The notes: a model not told the origin generated them from the sequence alone. A stretch of DNA of 64,000 nucleotides from Larkinella bovis (GCF_042655385.1 NZ_JBHSMA010000003.1:434001-498000), one strand, 5' to 3'. Positions 1 through 10,911 are shown, numbered from the stretch's first letter. A program made the numbers and translations.

Positions 1-636
<636 letters not shown>

Positions 637-642
637 TCATCA

Positions 643-724
643 GAACGGGGATTTCGCCGGTGAAAGGATTAACAAAAAGATGGCGGTAGCGCAGGTAATC
701 CTTTCATTCGTGTAATCCCCGTTC
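643..724. repeat. intergenic imperfect inverted repeat (copy 1)
   Basis: The arms GAACGGGGATT/AATCCCCGTTC and TGAAAGGATTA/TAATCCTTTCA pair perfectly around a mismatched 7-nt internal stretch and a 24-nt loop. The right part (GCGGTAGC, ATTCG, TGTAAyCCC, GTTC) recurs after the permease gene ending at 40236, so it is a dispersed repeat and not only a terminator. Confidence 0.6.
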
Positions 725-734
725 GACCTTTTCC

Positions 735-932
735 ATGAAAAAGCTGATCGTACTTCTCCTACTGGTTTGTGTCGGACACCTGTCGGTTTCGGCGATGGGC
801 CATCCGCACAACCTGTTTTCGGCGCACCAGAAGGTAAAACAATACGCGCCGAAGGTCAGGGATCCCCGGCGATCAGCGTGCTGTCAACCCAAACGGACGC
901 TGATCGAATACGTCCGGGCGTTGGCGAGCTAG
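735..932 (+). CDS. putative small exported protein
   Basis: This is a 65-codon frame with a convincing signal peptide (MKKLIVLLLLVCVGHLSVSA) followed by only about 45 basic residues with two adjacent cysteines. No family is recognised. It lies between the ATPase and the first permease. The overlapping +1 frame stays open beyond the stop to 955, so this may be the decayed start of a longer gene. The hydrophobic N-terminus is the only real support. Confidence 0.3.
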   Translation: MKKLIVLLLLVCVGHLSVSAMGHPHNLFSAHQKVKQYAPKVRDPRRSACCQPKRTLIEYVRALAS

Positions 933-959
933 TCCGTATTCATCTTTATCGCTAATTTC

Positions 960-3380
960 ATGCTGCTCAATTACGTCAAAATTGCGCTACGGAACCTGTG
1001 GAAACACAAAACGTTTGCGCTGGTCAACGTTATTGGCATGTCGGTAGCTTTTGCGAGCTGCCTTTTGCTGTTTATGACCGCCTGGACCCAACTCTCGTTT
1101 GACGATTTCCACGTCAACCGCGATCAGTTGTATATGCTCTACGAACAATCGGGGCCGGTGGAAAAGTCGTCGACCATGCCATCGCCGTTGGCGCCGGCAC
1201 TCCGGAAGGAGTTAACGGCGGATATTGAGCACATTACACGGGTGGCTAGCGGGGGCGGTCTGGTGCAGTACCAGAATCAGGAGTTCGAAAAGGACGTCCA
1301 GTTTGTCGATCCCGACTTCTTCGCCATGTTCTCCTTTCCGATGCAGAAAGGCAATCCGGCCACGGCGCTGAACAGCCTGAATAACGTGGTGGTCAGTGAA
1401 AAAACCGCTCAGGCCCTGTTTGGCCACACCGATCCAATGGGCCAAACCGTGTTACTCCGCCTGAACGAAACCTGGAAACCGTTCGTGGTGTCGGCCGTGC
1501 TGGCGGATGCCCCGGAGAACTCCAGTCTTAAATTTGATATGCTGGCCCGGTTTGAAGTCAATCCGGAGTACCAGACGAACAAAGATACGTGGACGAATCA
1601 GTACCATACGGTTTACCTGCAAACCCGCAAAAACAGCACGGAAGCGGCCCTTGAACAGCGGCTACGGCCTTTCGTCGCCAAATACTTTGCGAATTCGATC
1701 AAGAACCGCAAACGGGATGGCGGGCAACCTGATGAAAACGGCGACCTGACTAGTTTACGGTTGCTGTCGTTCCGCGATCTGCATTTCGATACCGAAATTG
1801 GCGGGGGCAACAGTTCGCCCGTCAAACGGTCGTACCCGATTTTGTTGCTGGTGGTGGCCGGTTTTATCGTCCTGATTGCCTGCATCAATTTCATCAACCT
1901 CTCCACTGCCCGATCCATGACGCGTTCCCGCGAGGTCGGGATGCGGAAAGTACTCGGGGCTCTGAAGCAGCAACTGGTGTTTCAGTTCTGGGGAGAAGCG
2001 TTTATCCTGTGCCTGATTGCGCTGGGGCTGGGTAGTCTGTTGGCCCTGTCCATGCTGAGCCAGTTTAACGCCATTTTCCGCAGCAAAACATCCTTCGGTG
2101 ATTTGTTTACGCCCGGGATGACGCTCACCATGCTGGCGGTTTTTCTGCTTATTACGTTCGTTGCGGGCGGTTATCCGGCTTTGTTTGTTTCCCGGCTGGG
2201 TACAATTCAGGTCCTGAAAGGCAAGGTTTCGCTGGGCAAAACCGGTACGGTACGGAACGCGCTGCTCATTGTGCAGTTTGCGATTGCCACGTTTTTGATG
2301 GGCTGCACGATGATTGCCTGGCAACAGGTTTCCTTTCTGCGGAACATGCCGCTGGGCTACAACGAAAGCCAGGTGATTAGTATTCCCGTGGGCGACCGGG
2401 TCAACGGTCGGCAGGCGCTGAGTTTGTTTCGGGATAAATTGGTTCAGCAGCCTAACGTGCTGAGTGTTACGGGTGCTTACAAAAACTTTGGTCGTGGGCT
2501 GGACGGTTCGACCTACACCTCGATTGTCGGTTTTGATCACAAAAGCCGTACGGTTCGGTCGCACTGGCAGCCGGTTGATTACGATTACCTGAAAACCCTC
2601 GATATCAAGCTCCTGGCCGGACGCGATTTTTCCCGGCAGTACGCCACCGATACGCTGACCAGTCTGATCATTAACGAGACGATGGCGAAACAACTGGGCG
2701 AGAAAAACCCGGTCGGAACCCTGCTGAACGTGAATGATGGCGAACCGCCGATGCAGGTCATTGGGGTTGTCAAAGATTATCACCACGAATCGCTGAAGAA
2801 AACGATCCAGCCCAATAGCCTGCTGATCAGCCATGACTGGCCGATTCTGTATATTCTGGTCAAAGTTGCCCCGGACAACATGCCGGCCACGATGGCTACG
2901 CTGAAAAAAGCCTGGGAAGAAGTCGCGCCGAAATCGGAGTTTCACGGCAGCTTCCTGGATGAAAATACCGACCGGCAATACCAGGCGGAAGAGCGGATGT
3001 CGAAGATGTTCATCAGTGCCGCCAGCATCGCCATCCTGCTTTCGTGCATGGGCCTGTTCGCCATTGCGGTGATGGTAATGGCGCAACGGACCAAGGAAAT
3101 TGGTGTTCGGAAAGTGCTGGGTGCCAGCGTGGGCAGCATTGTTGCGCTGCTTTCGCAGGATTTTCTGAAGCTGGTGCTGGTGGCCATCGCTCTGGCGACG
3201 CCGGTTGCCTGGTGGATGATGTCGCAATGGCTGGAAGAATACGCTTTCAAGATCACGATTGAATGGTGGATTTTCGCCCTGGCGGGTTTGCTGGCGGTTT
3301 TGATCGCTTTTGTGACGGTTAGTTTTCAAAGTATCAAAACCGCCCTGATGAATCCCGTGCGCTCGCTGCGCTCGGAATAA
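960..3380 (+). CDS. MacB/FtsX-type ABC transporter permease (array member 1)
   Basis: This is an 806-aa inner-membrane permease of the MacB/FtsX superfamily. It has two repeats, each with one helix, a periplasmic MacB-type domain and three more helices, giving 8 predicted helices, against 4 in E. coli MacB. TM1 is near residues 18-42. The first FtsX block begins near residue 290 and has the cytoplasmic signature EVGMRKVLGA near 327. The second block has EIGVRKVLGA near 715. The protein ends in ALMNPVRSLRSE. It follows the ATPase and is the likeliest direct partner. MacB-like pumps export peptides, lipoproteins or drugs, but the substrate here cannot be read from sequence. The ATG at 960 puts the usual NYVKIALRNLWKHK amphipathic start directly at the N-terminus. 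Confidence 0.93.
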   Translation: MLLNYVKIALRNLWKHKTFALVNVIGMSVAFASCLLLFMTAWTQLSFDDFHVNRDQLYMLYEQSGPVEKSSTMPSPLAPALRKELTADIEHITRVASGGGLVQYQNQEFEKDVQFVDPDFFAMFSFPMQKGNPATALNSLNNVVVSEKTAQALFGHTDPMGQTVLLRLNETWKPFVVSAVLADAPENSSLKFDMLARFEVNPEYQTNKDTWTNQYHTVYLQTRKNSTEAALEQRLRPFVAKYFANSIKNRKRDGGQPDENGDLTSLRLLSFRDLHFDTEIGGGNSSPVKRSYPILLLVVAGFIVLIACINFINLSTARSMTRSREVGMRKVLGALKQQLVFQFWGEAFILCLIALGLGSLLALSMLSQFNAIFRSKTSFGDLFTPGMTLTMLAVFLLITFVAGGYPALFVSRLGTIQVLKGKVSLGKTGTVRNALLIVQFAIATFLMGCTMIAWQQVSFLRNMPLGYNESQVISIPVGDRVNGRQALSLFRDKLVQQPNVLSVTGAYKNFGRGLDGSTYTSIVGFDHKSRTVRSHWQPVDYDYLKTLDIKLLAGRDFSRQYATDTLTSLIINETMAKQLGEKNPVGTLLNVNDGEPPMQVIGVVKDYHHESLKKTIQPNSLLISHDWPILYILVKVAPDNMPATMATLKKAWEEVAPKSEFHGSFLDENTDRQYQAEERMSKMFISAASIAILLSCMGLFAIAVMVMAQRTKEIGVRKVLGASVGSIVALLSQDFLKLVLVAIALATPVAWWMMSQWLEEYAFKITIEWWIFALAGLLAVLIAFVTVSFQSIKTALMNPVRSLRSE

Positions 3381-3392
3381 TCTAAGAATTAT

Positions 3393-3437
3393 GAGGTAAG
3401 AGGTATGAATGGCAGCGCAACTCATACCTCTTACCTC
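3393..3437. repeat. intergenic hairpin, 16-bp arms
   Basis: GAGGTAAGAGGTATGA (3393-3408) is exactly inverted at 3422-3437 with a 13-nt loop, between permease genes 1 and 2. It has no T-run, so it may attenuate or stabilise mRNA rather than terminate. It belongs to a family of purine-rich hairpins that also appears near 10828, 22814 and 37584. Confidence 0.7.
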
Positions 3438-3455
3438 TTAACTCATACCTGGTAA

Positions 3456-5828
3456 ATGATTCGCAATTACTTCAAAACCGCCTGGCGCGGTCTGCTCAAC
3501 AATAAAGGGTACTCCGTTATCAACATTGGAGGGCTGGCGATGGCGCTCGGAATTGGAATCCTGCTGCTTTGGTGGGTCAAGGATGAACTGAGCTTCGACC
3601 GGTTTCACCAGCATAGCGACCAGATTTACCGCGTCAATGGGGGCCTGGGGTCGGGTGAATCGGAGCAGTTTTATGGTCATATTGTAGCTCCAGTGGCTGC
3701 GTATGCCCGGCAGCAGATGCCGAATGTGGCCGATGCCGTCCGGATTGCGGATAATTACGATATGTCGCCTTTCAAGGTGAACGACAAAACTCTGGTCGAA
3801 GAAAAAGCCGCTTACGTTGATCCGAACTTTTTCACCTTTTTTGATTTCGAATGGGTGACCGGCAACCGGAAACAGCCGTTCCCCGATCTGCAATCGGTGG
3901 TGCTGACGGAGTCGGCGGCTGTTAAATACTTCGGGCAGACCAACGTGGTCGGGAAGGTGCTCTATTCCGTACCGAAGAAACAGAATTACGTGGTCAGCGG
4001 TATTCTTCGCGATTTTCCGGATAACTCCAGTATCAAGAGTAATATGCTCTTTCCGCTGGAAATTGTCGCCAAAAATTACCAGCCGAATGATTACTGGCAA
4101 TCGATGGATTCGGACTGGGGCAACTGGTATGCCAAAACGTTTTTTCGCATCGACCCCCGGGCCGATTTAACCAAAATTGCGAAAACCCTGACCGATGTTC
4201 ACCACGCCCGGAATAAATACGATCAATCGACCATTTACCGGCTTCAACCCCTGCATGATATTCACCTCTACCGCCCGGACGGTACGCCCGGCGCGATGCA
4301 GGAGGTGAAAATGATGGGCATCGTCGCGCTGGTTCTGCTGGCGATCGGTTGTATCAATTACGTGAACCTGGCCACGGCGCGGGCTACGCAGCGGGCCAAA
4401 GAAGTCAGCGTGCGGAAAGTGGTCGGGGCCGGGCGCGAGCACCTGATCGGACAGTTTCTGGCCGAATCGCTCCTGATCTTTGTTATTGCGCTGGTGCTGG
4501 CGATCGGTTTAATCAAAGGGGTGGAATCCACCTACCAGGAACTGACGGGCAAAACCCAGCCCTTTTCGCTGGCCGACCCGCAGGTCTGGCTCGTGTTGGT
4601 CGGTGCCCTCCTGTTTACCCTGATCGTTGCAGGCCTTTACCCGGCGCTGGTGCTGTCGTCGTTTGAACCGTTAAAAATTCTGCGCGGTAAGCTGACGACG
4701 GGCGGGCGAGGGGTAACCTTCCGGCAAACACTGGTCATTGCCCAGTTTGCATTTTCAACGGCTTTGATTGTGGGGACCTTTATCATCGGCAACCAGCTGC
4801 GGTTTATGCGCGAGCAAAACCTGGGCTATGACCGCGAAAATACCTTCGCTTTCTGGCTGACGGAGGAAATGTCGAAGCACTACGATGCTATAAAAGCCGA
4901 ACTGTCGCGGGAACCGGGCATCCGCCATGTAACTGCTTCCGACGGCAACCTGATGAGTCTCGGGAACTCGACCGGCGATACCGACTGGGAGGGCAAGCCT
5001 AAAGACCGTATGTTTATTATAACGCGGATGCGGGTCGAGAAAGATTTTATCCCCTCGTTCGGGCTGAAACTGGCCTACGGCGAAAACTTTACGGGGTCCG
5101 TAGCGGACTCGATGCACGTTATCCTAAACGAAACGGCGGTCAAAAAGGCGGGCATCAACAACCCGATTGGCAAATGGTTTACGCTGGGCCAAACGAAAGG
5201 CATCATTATCGGCGTCGTAAAGGACTTCCATTTTGCTTCCCTGCGCCAGAAAGTAGAGCCGGCGGTTTTTTACTACCGCACCAGCACCAACTTTAGCCGC
5301 ATTTACATCAAAACAACGGGTCGGGATGCGCCCCAGGCGATTGCAGCCGCCGAAAAACGTTGGAAACAGTACAGTCCGGATTATCCGTTCGAATACCAGT
5401 TTATGGACGTGCAGTACAACGAAATGTACAAATCCGAACAGCGAACGGGGCAGCTGTTCCGCTTTTTTGCGGGAATTGCCATCCTGGTTTCGTGCCTGGG
5501 GTTGTTTGGTCTGGCAACATTCACGGCCCAGCAACGGACGAAGGAAATCGGAATCCGGAAAGTATTGGGCGCATCGGTGACGGGAATCGTCGCGTTGTTG
5601 TCGCAGGATTTTCTGAAACTGGTGCTGATCAGCATTCTGATTGCTATCCCGGTGGCCTGGTGGACGATGAGCGAGTGGCTGAAAGAATTTGCGTATAAAA
5701 TTGAGCTGGAATGGTGGGTATTTGCACTGGCCGGTTTGCTGGCCATCGTCATTGCACTGCTGACGGTTTCCTTCCAGTCGGTTCGGGCCGCGCTCATGAA
5801 TCCGGTGAAGAGTTTAAAAACGGAGTAA
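3456..5828 (+). CDS. MacB/FtsX-type ABC transporter permease (array member 2)
   Basis: A 790-aa paralog of the preceding gene, one of the shortest members of the array. It has the 8-helix, two-repeat architecture. The N-terminus MIRNYFKTAWRGLLNNKGYS leads into TM1 (GGLAMALGIGILLLWWV). The first FtsX signature is the divergent EVSVRKVVGA near residue 315; the second is EIGIRKVLGA near 695. The C-terminus is ALMNPVKSLKTE, against RSLRSE in member 1. It lies 75 bp after member 1, separated by a hairpin, and is probably in the same transcription unit. The periplasmic segments differ strongly from the neighbours, which suggests different cargo or sensing partners (inference). Confidence 0.93.
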   Translation: MIRNYFKTAWRGLLNNKGYSVINIGGLAMALGIGILLLWWVKDELSFDRFHQHSDQIYRVNGGLGSGESEQFYGHIVAPVAAYARQQMPNVADAVRIADNYDMSPFKVNDKTLVEEKAAYVDPNFFTFFDFEWVTGNRKQPFPDLQSVVLTESAAVKYFGQTNVVGKVLYSVPKKQNYVVSGILRDFPDNSSIKSNMLFPLEIVAKNYQPNDYWQSMDSDWGNWYAKTFFRIDPRADLTKIAKTLTDVHHARNKYDQSTIYRLQPLHDIHLYRPDGTPGAMQEVKMMGIVALVLLAIGCINYVNLATARATQRAKEVSVRKVVGAGREHLIGQFLAESLLIFVIALVLAIGLIKGVESTYQELTGKTQPFSLADPQVWLVLVGALLFTLIVAGLYPALVLSSFEPLKILRGKLTTGGRGVTFRQTLVIAQFAFSTALIVGTFIIGNQLRFMREQNLGYDRENTFAFWLTEEMSKHYDAIKAELSREPGIRHVTASDGNLMSLGNSTGDTDWEGKPKDRMFIITRMRVEKDFIPSFGLKLAYGENFTGSVADSMHVILNETAVKKAGINNPIGKWFTLGQTKGIIIGVVKDFHFASLRQKVEPAVFYYRTSTNFSRIYIKTTGRDAPQAIAAAEKRWKQYSPDYPFEYQFMDVQYNEMYKSEQRTGQLFRFFAGIAILVSCLGLFGLATFTAQQRTKEIGIRKVLGASVTGIVALLSQDFLKLVLISILIAIPVAWWTMSEWLKEFAYKIELEWWVFALAGLLAIVIALLTVSFQSVRAALMNPVKSLKTE

Positions 5829-5831
5829 GGT

Positions 5832-5850
5832 TGCAGGCCGGTGGCCTGCA
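5832..5850. repeat. short palindrome between permease genes
   Basis: TGCAGGCC and GGCCTGCA form an 8-bp perfect stem around GGT, in the 42-bp gap before permease 3. This REP-like hairpin makes the upstream GTG at 5841, which would start inside it, an unlikely start codon. Confidence 0.55.
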
Positions 5851-5870
5851 CCTACTTCCAACCCCATACG

Positions 5871-8354
5871 ATGATGCTGACGAACTATTTGAAAATTGCC
5901 GTTCGGAATCTGCTGAGAAGTAAGTCGTTCTCGGCGATCAATATTCTCGGCTTATCGGTCGGGATGACCTGCTGCCTGCTGTTGCTGCTGTATATCCGCA
6001 GTGAGTTATCGTTTGATAAACACCAGGAACACGCGGATAAGCTGTATCTGGTCGGGCAGGAGCTGATCATTGGCGGAAAAGACATGGGACCCGGTAACGA
6101 ACAAAGCAGCAGTGCTTCGGCCCCTTTTGCGTATGCCCTGAAGTCGGAATTTCCGGAGATTGAACAGGCAACCCGGCTCTACGTCAATATCTTCGACGAA
6201 AAAGCCCTGTTGCAGGTTCGGCAGGATGGCAAAGCGGTGAAGTCGTTTTACGAAACCGGGGGCTATCAGGTCGATTCAACGTTTTTTGAACTGTTTTCGT
6301 ACCAGTTTATCGAAGGCAATCCCCGCACAGCCTTAACCGATCGGAATGCCGTGGTGTTGTCGGAAGGCGTGGCGCAGAAACTTTTCGGCAACGCGCCAGC
6401 CCTGAACCGGTTGGTCCGGATCAACGGAAGCACCGGCAACGGCGAAGATTTTAAAGTGACTGGCGTTTACCGCGACGAAACCGCCCGCTCCCACATTGAT
6501 GCCCGGTTTTTGGTGCCTATGGGTGCGGGTTGGGTGGGCAGTTACCTGCGGGAAGCGACACTTGATTTCTGCTGCAACAACCTGTTCAGTACCTACCTGA
6601 AATTACGGCCCGGAGCCGATGTAAAGGCGCTGGAAGCGAAACTGCCTGCGTTCATGGAAAAATACGCGCGGGGCGATTTGAAAGCAGCCGGTTTTGACAA
6701 GAAACTCTTTTTGGTGGCGGTGCCGGACCTGCACCTCTACAGTGCGTTCAAGCGCACCATTACACCCACCAATTCCCGTACCTACCTCTACATGCTGGGT
6801 TCTATTGCGGTTTTTACACTCTTGATCGCCTGCATCAATTTCATGAATCTCTCCACGGCCCGCTCGGCCAAACGGGCGGCTGAGGTCGGCATCCGGAAGG
6901 TGATGGGGGCCGAACGGGGTTCACTGATCGGGCAGTTTCTGGGCGAATCGCTGGTGTTGTCGTTGCTGGCACTGGGCATTGCGCTGGGGCTGGTTGCGTT
7001 GCTGCTGCCGGTCTTCAATGCGGTTGCCAGCAAATCACTGACGGTTTCTGAACTGTTTGAACCGCAAATTGCCCTGACATTTCTGGGGCTGGCTTTGCTG
7101 ACGGGTTTGGTTGCGGGCAGCTACCCGGCTTTTTTCCTGTCGCTGTTCAACCCGGTTCAGGTGCTGAAGGGCGGGGCCACGAGCGGTACGGTTTCCAACG
7201 GGTTGTCGGCGGTAGTGCTGCGCCGGGGGCTGGTTGTTTTTCAGTTTGTCATTTCGATCGGACTGATTCTGGCCACGTTTGTCATTCAGGAGCAGATGCG
7301 GTTTGTGCAGAATAAGTCGCTGGGGTTCACGCAGGATCAGCAAATTGTCATTCCGTTGCGGAATAGCGAAGCGCGGACGGTTTATGCGCCCTTCCGCGAG
7401 GAAATTCTCCGCAATAATCAGGTGGTGTCTGCCGCTGGAACGCAATATTACCCCGGCATCAGCAATCCCACCGATTTTGGCTTGTATTTACCCGAACAAG
7501 GGGTGGGAAGAAGCCACAATACCAAAACCAACTGGGTGGATTTTGATTATCTCCAGACGATGGGGTTTGAACTCAAAACCGGGCGGCTGTTTTCGCGGCA
7601 GTTTCCGGGCGATACCAACAACCGGCTTATTGTCAATGAAGCAATGTTGCGGAAATTCGAGATTCCGCTGCAAAAAGCGGTGGGGCAACGGTTGAATTTT
7701 GACTGGCAGGGCCAAACCCATCAGTACGAAATTGTGGGCGTTCTGAAGGATTTCCATTTTGAGAATCTGCACCAGGCCATCGAACCCTACGCCTTTCTGC
7801 TCAGTAGCCGACCGAATTACAACTACATGATCGTTCACGTCAATACCGACGAGATGACGAATGTGATCGGTTTTCTGGAACAGAAGTGGAAAAGCCTGCG
7901 CCCCGACGATCCGTTTGAGTACACGTTCCTGAACGAAGATTTTCAGAAGAACTACCAGGCCGAAGCCCGCACTTCGCAGCTGGTCTCCTACTTCACGGCC
8001 ATATCCATCCTGATTTCGTGTCTGGGCCTGTTCGGGCTGGCGGCCTTTGCGGCCCAGCAGCGGACGAAAGAAATTGGCGTGCGGAAAGTGCTGGGGGCGT
8101 CGGTAACCAATATTGTTCTGATGCTTTCCAACGATTTCCTGAAACTGGTTCTGCTGGCGATCCTGATCGCGTCGCCGATTGCGTGGTGGGTCATGAATCA
8201 GTGGTTGCAGGATTTCGCCTATAAAATTTCCATTCCGTGGTGGATTTTCGCCGTGTCAGGCGGTTTAGCCTTGCTGATCGCTTTTGTGACGGTTAGTTTT
8301 CAAAGCATCAAAGCCGCGTTGATGAATCCGGTAAAAAGTTTAAAAACGGAGTAG
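5871..8354 (+). CDS. MacB/FtsX-type ABC transporter permease (array member 3)
   Basis: An 827-aa permease of the same 8-helix class. I start it at the ATG at 5871 (the next codon but zero, 5874, is also ATG) because MLTNYLKIAVRNLLRSK matches the N-termini of the paralogs. A GTG 30 nt upstream lies inside a palindrome. FtsX signatures are EVGIRKVMGA after TM2 and EIGVRKVLGA after TM6. It is the longest of the set because its first periplasmic domain is expanded, with a Cys pair in DFCCNN. Its 3' end shares a stretch of about 40 nt with permease 5 that is almost identical, a sign of gene conversion. Confidence 0.92.
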   Translation: MMLTNYLKIAVRNLLRSKSFSAINILGLSVGMTCCLLLLLYIRSELSFDKHQEHADKLYLVGQELIIGGKDMGPGNEQSSSASAPFAYALKSEFPEIEQATRLYVNIFDEKALLQVRQDGKAVKSFYETGGYQVDSTFFELFSYQFIEGNPRTALTDRNAVVLSEGVAQKLFGNAPALNRLVRINGSTGNGEDFKVTGVYRDETARSHIDARFLVPMGAGWVGSYLREATLDFCCNNLFSTYLKLRPGADVKALEAKLPAFMEKYARGDLKAAGFDKKLFLVAVPDLHLYSAFKRTITPTNSRTYLYMLGSIAVFTLLIACINFMNLSTARSAKRAAEVGIRKVMGAERGSLIGQFLGESLVLSLLALGIALGLVALLLPVFNAVASKSLTVSELFEPQIALTFLGLALLTGLVAGSYPAFFLSLFNPVQVLKGGATSGTVSNGLSAVVLRRGLVVFQFVISIGLILATFVIQEQMRFVQNKSLGFTQDQQIVIPLRNSEARTVYAPFREEILRNNQVVSAAGTQYYPGISNPTDFGLYLPEQGVGRSHNTKTNWVDFDYLQTMGFELKTGRLFSRQFPGDTNNRLIVNEAMLRKFEIPLQKAVGQRLNFDWQGQTHQYEIVGVLKDFHFENLHQAIEPYAFLLSSRPNYNYMIVHVNTDEMTNVIGFLEQKWKSLRPDDPFEYTFLNEDFQKNYQAEARTSQLVSYFTAISILISCLGLFGLAAFAAQQRTKEIGVRKVLGASVTNIVLMLSNDFLKLVLLAILIASPIAWWVMNQWLQDFAYKISIPWWIFAVSGGLALLIAFVTVSFQSIKAALMNPVKSLKTE

Positions 8355-8399
8355 GGTGAAGCGAAGAGGCTCAACCTTTATTCCTTTACTACTTCTCCA

Positions 8400-10817
8400 A
8401 TGGTACGCAATTATCTGAAAATCGCCTGGCGGAATCTGGTTAAACACCCGACCACCACGAGCATTCACCTGATCGGGTTGACGCTCGGGCTGACCACCTG
8501 CCTGCTCATTCTGCTGTTCATCCGGAACGAATGGGGCTATGATCGAGGTCTGAAACTGGGCGACCGGATGTACCGCGTCAACCTCATTCGGACGACGGGC
8601 GCGGAGGTTGAAAAATCAGGCATTACGCCCTATCCGCTGGCCCCCGCAATGCGAACCGACTTCGCCGACTGGCAAAAAATAACCCGTATTCATGCCGACC
8701 GCGATATGTCCGTGATGGTGTCGCCCCAGAAAATTCTGAAGGAAGATAACGTCGTTTTTGCGGAACCCGACTTTCTCGACCTGTTTGAATTTGAGATGCT
8801 GGAAGGCAACGGGAAACAGATTCTCGCCGAACCCAATCAGGTGATTCTGACGCAGAAAACCGCCCAAAAATATTTCGGCTCGGCTTCGCCCATCGGCAAA
8901 ACCCTGCGCCTGAACAACACGTTGAAGGTTCAGGTAGCCGGTGTGATGCGCGATGCGCCCGTACAAACCAATTTTCCGGTCACGATGCTGGTGTCTTTTC
9001 TGTCGATGAAGAACTACTTTGTGTTCGGCATCGATCAGTGGGGACTTCGTTCCGGCGGTAGTGTGTATGCGGTTTTACCCGAAGGCAAATCGCCGGACGA
9101 TTACGCGGCCCGACTTCGGCAGGCCGAGAAAAAATACTTCTCCACCCGCGACGGCGAAACCAGCACGTTCGTACTGCAATCCTTGCACGATATTCACTTC
9201 AATCCTGAGTATGAAGGCACCATCCTGGCTCCGGCCATCTCCCCGACGTATCTCTACGTGTTCGGAGCCGTTGGTTTGTTCGTGCTGCTGATTGCCTGCG
9301 TTAATTTCATCAACATGTCGACCGCCCGGGCCATGACGCGGGCGAAGGAAGTGGGCGTTCGGAAGGTGATCGGGGCTACACAGGGGCAGTTGGTCTGGCA
9401 GTTTCTGAGCGAAGCTCTGTGGCTGACGGGCCTTTCGGCGCTGCTGTCGTTGCTGCTGACGCAGGGCATGTTACCGGTCGTCAACGATTTTATGCAGAAA
9501 CAAATCGCCGTGGAGTGGATGCAAACCGGCAGCCTTCTGGTGGTTCTGGCGGTGTTTACGGCCTTATTGGCAGGGCTGTATCCGGCTTTTTTCCTGTCGC
9601 GTTTCCGGCCCATTCGCGCGCTGAAAACCGCATCGGAACCGGGCCGCGTTCGGTCGGGCCGTGTCTGGTTGCGGCAGGGTCTGGTCGTTTTTCAGTTTTC
9701 CATCTCCCTGATTCTGGCGGTGGGTGTTCTGATTATTTACCGGCAAATGAATTATTTCCGGCAGAAAGACCTCGGTTTCAGCCGCGAAGCCCTCGTTACG
9801 ATCGGTATTCCGGATTCGAAGAAAATGGCGGTTTTGGGGCAGTCGCTGCGGCAGGTTCCGGGGGTCGAACAGCTTTCGTTTGCGCTGGGCGCACCGACTT
9901 CACCCAACAATTTCGGGACCGATATGCGGCCCGATCCCGCCAACCCGGCCAAAAAAATATCGATTTCGCTGAAGCTGGGCGACGCCGACTACCTGAAAAC
10001 GTACGGTTTGAAACTGCTTGCGGGGCGGTTTCTCGAACACCACGATACGCTGGCCATTTCCGGTACTATTCCGGAAGAAAAGCGCCGGTATGCTTTTGTC
10101 ATCAACGAAAATACCGTGAAGGCGTTGGGGTATGCCAAACCGGAGCAGGCGCTGGGCCGCCGGATTCGCGTTGGGATCAATGACATCGACGCTGAAATCA
10201 TCGGGGTTGTCAAGGACTTTCACACCAGTTCACTCCACAAACCGATCGAACCGATGGTGTTCATGAACCTGCCGCAGTTTTATTATTCCGTGGGCATCAA
10301 GTTGCGGACGAGCCATTACGCGGCTACCCTGGCGGCTCTCGAAAAAAACTGGAAAGCCATTTACCCGGACGGCTTGTTCGAAGCCAAATTTCTCGACGAA
10401 AGCTTGCAGGAACTCTACGAAGACGAGCAGCGGCAGTTTTCGCTCCTGCGCGTGTTTGCCGGTGTTGCGCTGGTCATCTGCTGCCTGGGTTTGTGGGGGC
10501 TGGCTACCTTCACCATCGAACGACGGACGAAGGAAATCGGGGTGCGGAAAGTGCTGGGGGCATCGGTGACGGGTATTGTGGCGCTGATTTCCAGGGATTT
10601 TCTGAAGCTGGTCTTGCTGGCGCTGCTCCTTGCCACACCGGTTGCCTGGTATGCGATGGATCGCTGGCTGAACGAATTCAGTTACCGCATCGATGTAGAG
10701 TGGTGGGTGTTTGCGCTGGTGGGAGCCGCAGCGGTTTTAATTGCTTTCCTGACGGTTTCGTTCCAGAGTATCAAGGCCGCCCTGATGAATCCGGTTACCT
10801 CACTGCGTTCGGAATGA
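8400..10817 (+). CDS. MacB/FtsX-type ABC transporter permease (array member 4)
   Basis: An 805-aa permease with the two-repeat FtsX layout. TM1 is SIHLIGLTLGLTTCLLILLF. Signatures are EVGVRKVIGA after TM2 and EIGVRKVLGA after TM6, the latter preceded by TIERRTK where most paralogs have AQQRTK. The C-terminus is ALMNPVTSLRSE. It is 45 bp downstream of member 3 with no terminator between, consistent with one polycistronic message. Nothing marks it as inactive: there are no internal stops and the length matches the family. Confidence 0.92.
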   Translation: MVRNYLKIAWRNLVKHPTTTSIHLIGLTLGLTTCLLILLFIRNEWGYDRGLKLGDRMYRVNLIRTTGAEVEKSGITPYPLAPAMRTDFADWQKITRIHADRDMSVMVSPQKILKEDNVVFAEPDFLDLFEFEMLEGNGKQILAEPNQVILTQKTAQKYFGSASPIGKTLRLNNTLKVQVAGVMRDAPVQTNFPVTMLVSFLSMKNYFVFGIDQWGLRSGGSVYAVLPEGKSPDDYAARLRQAEKKYFSTRDGETSTFVLQSLHDIHFNPEYEGTILAPAISPTYLYVFGAVGLFVLLIACVNFINMSTARAMTRAKEVGVRKVIGATQGQLVWQFLSEALWLTGLSALLSLLLTQGMLPVVNDFMQKQIAVEWMQTGSLLVVLAVFTALLAGLYPAFFLSRFRPIRALKTASEPGRVRSGRVWLRQGLVVFQFSISLILAVGVLIIYRQMNYFRQKDLGFSREALVTIGIPDSKKMAVLGQSLRQVPGVEQLSFALGAPTSPNNFGTDMRPDPANPAKKISISLKLGDADYLKTYGLKLLAGRFLEHHDTLAISGTIPEEKRRYAFVINENTVKALGYAKPEQALGRRIRVGINDIDAEIIGVVKDFHTSSLHKPIEPMVFMNLPQFYYSVGIKLRTSHYAATLAALEKNWKAIYPDGLFEAKFLDESLQELYEDEQRQFSLLRVFAGVALVICCLGLWGLATFTIERRTKEIGVRKVLGASVTGIVALISRDFLKLVLLALLLATPVAWYAMDRWLNEFSYRIDVEWWVFALVGAAAVLIAFLTVSFQSIKAALMNPVTSLRSE

Positions 10818-10827
10818 TGAGTTAAGA

Positions 10828-10893
10828 GTGATGAATTATGAGTGATGAATGATGACAGAGTGCCCGGCGGCTGGCTGACGTATAATTCATCAC
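10828..10893. repeat. intergenic inverted repeat, 12-bp arms
   Basis: GTGATGAATTAT (10828-10839) is inverted exactly at 10882-10893, in a stretch rich in TGATGA and AAGAG. It is one of four similar purine-rich inverted repeats between permease genes. Confidence 0.55.
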
Positions 10894-10911
10894 GCTTGAC
10901 TAAAAAAGGTT

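Noticed and set aside
1755..3425. A 556-codon antisense frame opposite permease 1
   Set aside because: It is a shadow of the coding strand in GC-rich DNA. The sequence is Gln/His/Arg-rich and low in hydrophobic residues, with no family motif, while the sense strand encodes an intact permease.
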